From assembly GCA_001468855.1 (NCBI GenBank), contig LDIV01000002.1:153353-163086 (forward strand): DNA of 9,734 bases, read 5' to 3'. Positions 6,896 to 9,734 of the stretch are shown here, one piece after another (positions within the stretch are counted from its first letter, which is position 1; every line of letters starts with the position of its first letter). The notes beneath the pieces are model-generated. The model was not told the origin of the DNA. It did not search any database and worked only from the letters and a program-made list of their open reading frames with translations. Origin of the DNA: a candidate division TM6 bacterium UASB124. GTDB taxonomy: Bacteria > Dependentiae > Babeliae > Babeliales > RVW-14. Both the position numbers and the translations under genes were made by a program.

Positions 6896-9481
6896 ATGAA
6901 GATATTTCGCAGTTTCTCGATGTTTTTGTTGTTGAGTATAACTGTTTTTGGCTACGGTTGTGTCAAAGCAGCTGTTCCGAATGTTCCGCAAAGTCCTTTG
7001 TTTATACTATGTTTTGATGATGATCAGTTAAACCAACAAATGAAAATTGTGGTTACTGAATGGTGGAATGAAGGTTTGGGAGAAGCATTGGGATTTGTTA
7101 AGGATATGCGTGCGTTACCGGCAAATGCAGCATTTAGGGTACTGAACGATAAAAATAATTTTGAGATGATAAAACCAGCGTGGGGGTATGCTCTTTTTGG
7201 TGGTTGGGCTTGGAAAAACCTTGAGGCACTTAAAGAAATCATTAAAAAGGGTAAGGGTCAGCAGCGACCGGTTGTTATAATTGCTGGTGGTAAAAATTCT
7301 TCTCAATTTGTTCGTGATGCAATAGTGGATTTTACTGAAAAGGTGATACATTCAATATTGCTTTTCGATCCAGAATCTTACATATATAATTTTGCATCAG
7401 TTGAAAATCGTATTTACAATTTTTGTACAAATGATTCTCGAACAATAAGCCCTATAACTACAAGTAATAATGGATTTGTTGTATCTGGAGATCAACGACT
7501 CCGTTCCAAGGTTATAAATATTTTATTTAAATCAATTTTGGCGTCTATAAATTTTTTTGAAAATAATATTTTTTGGTTGCGCGAAATACCTATTGTTGAT
7601 CTTATACGACAGAGTAATCACTATAATTTTAACGCAGATTTGAAAGCTGATATTAATTATAATGATCAAGGTTTTGTTGTTGTTTACTTGACTATAAATA
7701 ATAAATGGCAACAAGGTTTTGATCGTTCTAATAAAGTGTATTTTTTTAAGACCCCTCGATGGACATATTATGTTAATACTCAAAGCGTAGGTGTTTTGTG
7801 TGATGTGAATAACCTAGAAAGTAGGATTAAAAATACGCCTATTTCTAGAAAATCGAAATCTGGAGAGGGGACTACTCAAGCAATAGAAGATTGGGATGCG
7901 TTAGTGGAGGAGCATTTTCCTATTTTGCAGATTAGTAGTGATGTATCTACGCCTGTGTCTGTATCATCGTCAGTGAGTACGACTCCTTTGCCTATAACAT
8001 CTTCTGTCTCAACGGTAACTGTGGAACAGCCGGTTAAGCCAGCTGTAGCAGTAACACCAGCTACTCTAACACCATCAATGAGCGTGAGTTCTTCTAGTTT
8101 ACCCCAAACTTTGCCGCCTATAACAACTTCCGTGACAACGGCAACTGTAATGCAAACGATTGGATCTACTGTTGCTCCTGTTAGTTCAGCTAAAAGTGGA
8201 ATGCCATCGCTGAGCACTTTTATGAGCGCAATCCCAATTGAATTGGAAAAGCAGGGGGAGATGGACAGTGAGTTATTAAAAAAAGTTATTGATGAGTCAA
8301 AAGGTATTGTTTCATTTGATATGTTGCAATCTTTAATTCAAGAATATAATAAACGGGTTAAGATTGAGTTAGTGAAAGATGAATTTTATATACAAAAACG
8401 AACGCTCGATAACGCTGTTAGTAAGATTTGTTTTATAGGGGATATTCATGGCAGCGTTACATCAATTACTAAAATTCTTAATGATCTTAAAGGCGCAGAT
8501 AAGCAAGAAGCAGAAAGATACATAGACGATGATTTTAAAATTATTAAGAATGACTTTTATATAGTGTTTACCGGCGATTATACAGATCGTGGGCTATACG
8601 GAGTAGAGGTGTTGTATCTTCTACTAAGGCTTAAACTAGCCCCTGGGAATTGGGATAAGGTCTTTTTATTGCGTGGGAACCATGAGGATATAACAATTAA
8701 TAATACTGCGGGTAGTGCGCAACTCAACAGTCCATTCGGATTTGAAAATGAGCTTCGTATTAGATTTTTTAAGACTAACGAAAATAAGTTGAAGCTTTTT
8801 TTGAATCAATTGCTTAATCAATTTTATAACCTATTGCCACAGGCTCTTTTAATTGGTTGGGGAGAAAATTGGGTGCTTGCTTGTCATGGTTGCGTAATGC
8901 AAGATACGCTTGATCAGATAAATGGATTTAAAAAATTTAATGAAAAACTAGTATCTATGAAATTAAGGGTACAATCCCCATATGTACAAGATGTTTATTT
9001 CAATGGACAACCATGCGTTGTATATAGAACGAGTTTTCTTTGGACTGACGTTCTTTGGCGTAAAAAACAAATTATTTTTGATTTGAAGCGAGCGGGTCTT
9101 GATACGTCTAATAGTATTATTGATCCCAAGGCTTGGCTGGCTGGGGCAGGTATAAAAGCTGTCTTCAGAGGGCATCAGCATGCCGGTGCCGGATTGAAAA
9201 TGATTTCTAAAGAAAAGTATGATCATGAAAATTTTGGTCCAGTTTCATGGGAGGAATTTTTTATCGATAGGTTGGTGCCTAAGTCTATTGCTGACGTTGA
9301 GTGTCCTATCTTTACTTTTACGACAGCGCGAGTGAAGTTTCCTGATGGGGTTTTGCGATTATCCAGAGATGTTTTCTATGGCATGGTTACCACGAATGAT
9401 GATTTTGCAAAATGGATCTTGACGCCGCATCCTATTGAGGAACAAACAGCAACATCGTCAACCCAGTCTTCGACAGATTAA
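6896..9481 (+). CDS. Exported PPP-family (Ser/Thr phosphatase-like) protein with large N-terminal domain
   Basis: The protein has 861 residues from ATG 6896, chosen over in-frame ATG 6842 because AAAGGGG precedes it and a normal signal peptide then follows (MKIFRSF..., likely cleavage near VKAA, residues about 22-25). Residues about 30-340 form an unrecognised domain containing RPVVIIAGGKNSS and IHSILLFDPES. Residues about 350-460 are a Ser/Thr/Pro/Val linker with an internal repeat. The C-terminal domain carries the whole PPP set: GDIHG (515-519), GDYTDRG (560-566), LRGNHE (592-597), CHGC with H664, and RGHQH with H760. These match the metal ligands and catalytic His of PP1/PP2A-type enzymes. 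The string VEVLYLLLRLK after GDYTDRG resembles eukaryotic PPPs more than short bacterial ones. It is predicted to remove phosphate from Ser/Thr in exported form, perhaps on host proteins; the target is unknown. Confidence 0.88.
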   Translation: MKIFRSFSMFLLLSITVFGYGCVKAAVPNVPQSPLFILCFDDDQLNQQMKIVVTEWWNEGLGEALGFVKDMRALPANAAFRVLNDKNNFEMIKPAWGYALFGGWAWKNLEALKEIIKKGKGQQRPVVIIAGGKNSSQFVRDAIVDFTEKVIHSILLFDPESYIYNFASVENRIYNFCTNDSRTISPITTSNNGFVVSGDQRLRSKVINILFKSILASINFFENNIFWLREIPIVDLIRQSNHYNFNADLKADINYNDQGFVVVYLTINNKWQQGFDRSNKVYFFKTPRWTYYVNTQSVGVLCDVNNLESRIKNTPISRKSKSGEGTTQAIEDWDALVEEHFPILQISSDVSTPVSVSSSVSTTPLPITSSVSTVTVEQPVKPAVAVTPATLTPSMSVSSSSLPQTLPPITTSVTTATVMQTIGSTVAPVSSAKSGMPSLSTFMSAIPIELEKQGEMDSELLKKVIDESKGIVSFDMLQSLIQEYNKRVKIELVKDEFYIQKRTLDNAVSKICFIGDIHGSVTSITKILNDLKGADKQEAERYIDDDFKIIKNDFYIVFTGDYTDRGLYGVEVLYLLLRLKLAPGNWDKVFLLRGNHEDITINNTAGSAQLNSPFGFENELRIRFFKTNENKLKLFLNQLLNQFYNLLPQALLIGWGENWVLACHGCVMQDTLDQINGFKKFNEKLVSMKLRVQSPYVQDVYFNGQPCVVYRTSFLWTDVLWRKKQIIFDLKRAGLDTSNSIIDPKAWLAGAGIKAVFRGHQHAGAGLKMISKEKYDHENFGPVSWEEFFIDRLVPKSIADVECPIFTFTTARVKFPDGVLRLSRDVFYGMVTTNDDFAKWILTPHPIEEQTATSSTQSSTD
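7991..8022 (+). repeat. Linker repeat, copy 1
   Basis: CCTATAACATCTTCTGTCTC and the following 12 bases match 8117-8148 at 27 of 32 positions. They encode PITSSVSTVTV in the phosphatase linker. Copies start 126 bases (42 codons) apart, in frame. Confidence 0.7.
8117..8148 (+). repeat. Linker repeat, copy 2
   Basis: This is the second copy, encoding PITTSVTTATV. The changes mostly keep Ser, Thr or Val, which fits a low-complexity linker grown by internal duplication. Confidence 0.7.
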
Positions 9482-9502
9482 AATCATTTTTTTTAAATAA
9501 GG

Positions 9503-9526
9503 AAGGGCTGGTATACGCCAGCCCTT
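9503..9526 (+). terminator. Hairpin terminator between phosphatase gene and dnaK
   Basis: A 9-bp perfect stem (AAGGGCTGG / CCAGCCCTT) with a 6-base loop (TATACG) is followed by a short T run on the plus strand. A further T-rich stretch lies on the minus-strand side a few bases past the stem, so it may serve both convergent genes. Confidence 0.75.
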
Positions 9527-9558
9527 TTGTAGTTAGTTGGATACTTACGATAGTTAAT

Positions 9559-9734
9559 TTATTTCTTTTCTTTGAAATCGGCATCGATTGGGTCGTTGCC
9601 ATCTTTACCTTGTTGTGATTGATCACCTGCTTGTGTATTGCCGTCTTTTGTATTTTGTTGTTTATATAAGAATTCGGCAACTTTATATGATGCTTGCATG
9701 AGGTCGTCATATGCCTTTTGCAATGCTTCTGCAT
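9559..9734 (-). CDS. dnaK: Chaperone DnaK (Hsp70), C-terminal end
   Basis: The last 57 residues are in the window; the 5' part lies beyond the right edge. The frame reads EALQKAYDDLMQASYKVAEF, as in the lid helices of DnaK, then a disordered Gln/Asn/Gly/Lys/Asp-rich tail, then DPIDADFKEKK and stop. This matches the usual bacterial DnaK ending of a disordered linker plus an acidic D-A-D/E-F-type tail. DnaK is the ATP-driven cytoplasmic Hsp70 that folds proteins with DnaJ and GrpE. It is the only housekeeping gene visible and marks the border of the accessory region. A longer overlapping open frame on the same strand is a shadow. Confidence 0.88.
   Translation of the reverse strand, partial: AEALQKAYDDLMQASYKVAEFLYKQQNTKDGNTQAGDQSQQGKDGNDPIDADFKEKK

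Noticed and set aside
6947..6970. Lipoprotein signal (GYGC) in the phosphatase protein
   Set aside because: The residues before Cys do not fit a lipobox (Gly-Tyr-Gly, no Leu at -3), and a signal peptidase I site at VKAA is a better fit.
1..9734. CRISPR array, tRNA or rRNA gene
   Set aside because: I saw no regularly spaced direct repeats, tRNA cloverleaf-like ends or rRNA-like conserved blocks on either strand.

Overview
The window is AT-rich bacterial DNA from an accessory, secretion-oriented region. It holds the edge of a transposase gene, decayed sequence, a three-gene tandem of paralogous exported proteins, a small very acidic exported protein, a fourth paralog on the opposite strand, a large exported protein with a eukaryote-like PPP phosphatase domain, and the 3' end of dnaK. 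Signal peptides with signal peptidase I type cleavage sites, many lineage-specific paralogs and a eukaryote-like secreted phosphatase fit a reduced-genome, host-associated Gram-negative-type bacterium. Candidatus Dependentiae (TM6/Babeliae) is my best guess, but it is an inference from style: no marker gene here proves it.

Layout. Bases 1-580 (minus) are the N-terminal part of a DDE transposase that continues off the left edge. Bases about 581-1019 contain no intact gene, only plus-strand fragments that look like decayed coding sequence. Bases 1141-4741 (plus) are three head-to-tail paralogs separated by 22 and 24 bases, each preceded by almost the same 13-base leader and probably one operon. 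Bases 4949-5257 (plus) encode a 102-residue acidic exported protein, closed by a clear hairpin and T-run terminator. Bases 5320-6750 (minus) encode the fourth paralog, with an added C-terminal hydrophobic tail. Bases 6896-9481 (plus) encode the 861-residue phosphatase protein. A hairpin at 9503-9526 separates it from convergent dnaK (9559-9734, minus).

The main observation is that all four paralogs share two separated G-X-X-H motifs (GDxH soon after the signal peptide, GAxH near the C-terminus), a V/T-E-D motif and a GI(E/D)xR-type motif. Paired GX2H motifs with a conserved Glu and Arg are the hallmark of the TraB/Tiki/GumN branch of the EreA/ChaN-like clan. I therefore suggest a diverged family of exported metal-dependent, possibly proteolytic, proteins. 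The three tandem copies also keep nearly identical extreme ends (MNRALxxKSL at the start, PLNKIxF at the end) although their middles have diverged, which suggests those ends matter.

All five complete genes between the transposase and dnaK encode predicted exported proteins. The acidic protein gene and the phosphatase gene share a similar upstream box (TATGCT, AATGAGCAAAGG) and may be co-regulated. Together the cluster looks like a secreted arsenal that could act in the envelope or on a host cell. The functional link between its genes is inferred, not shown.
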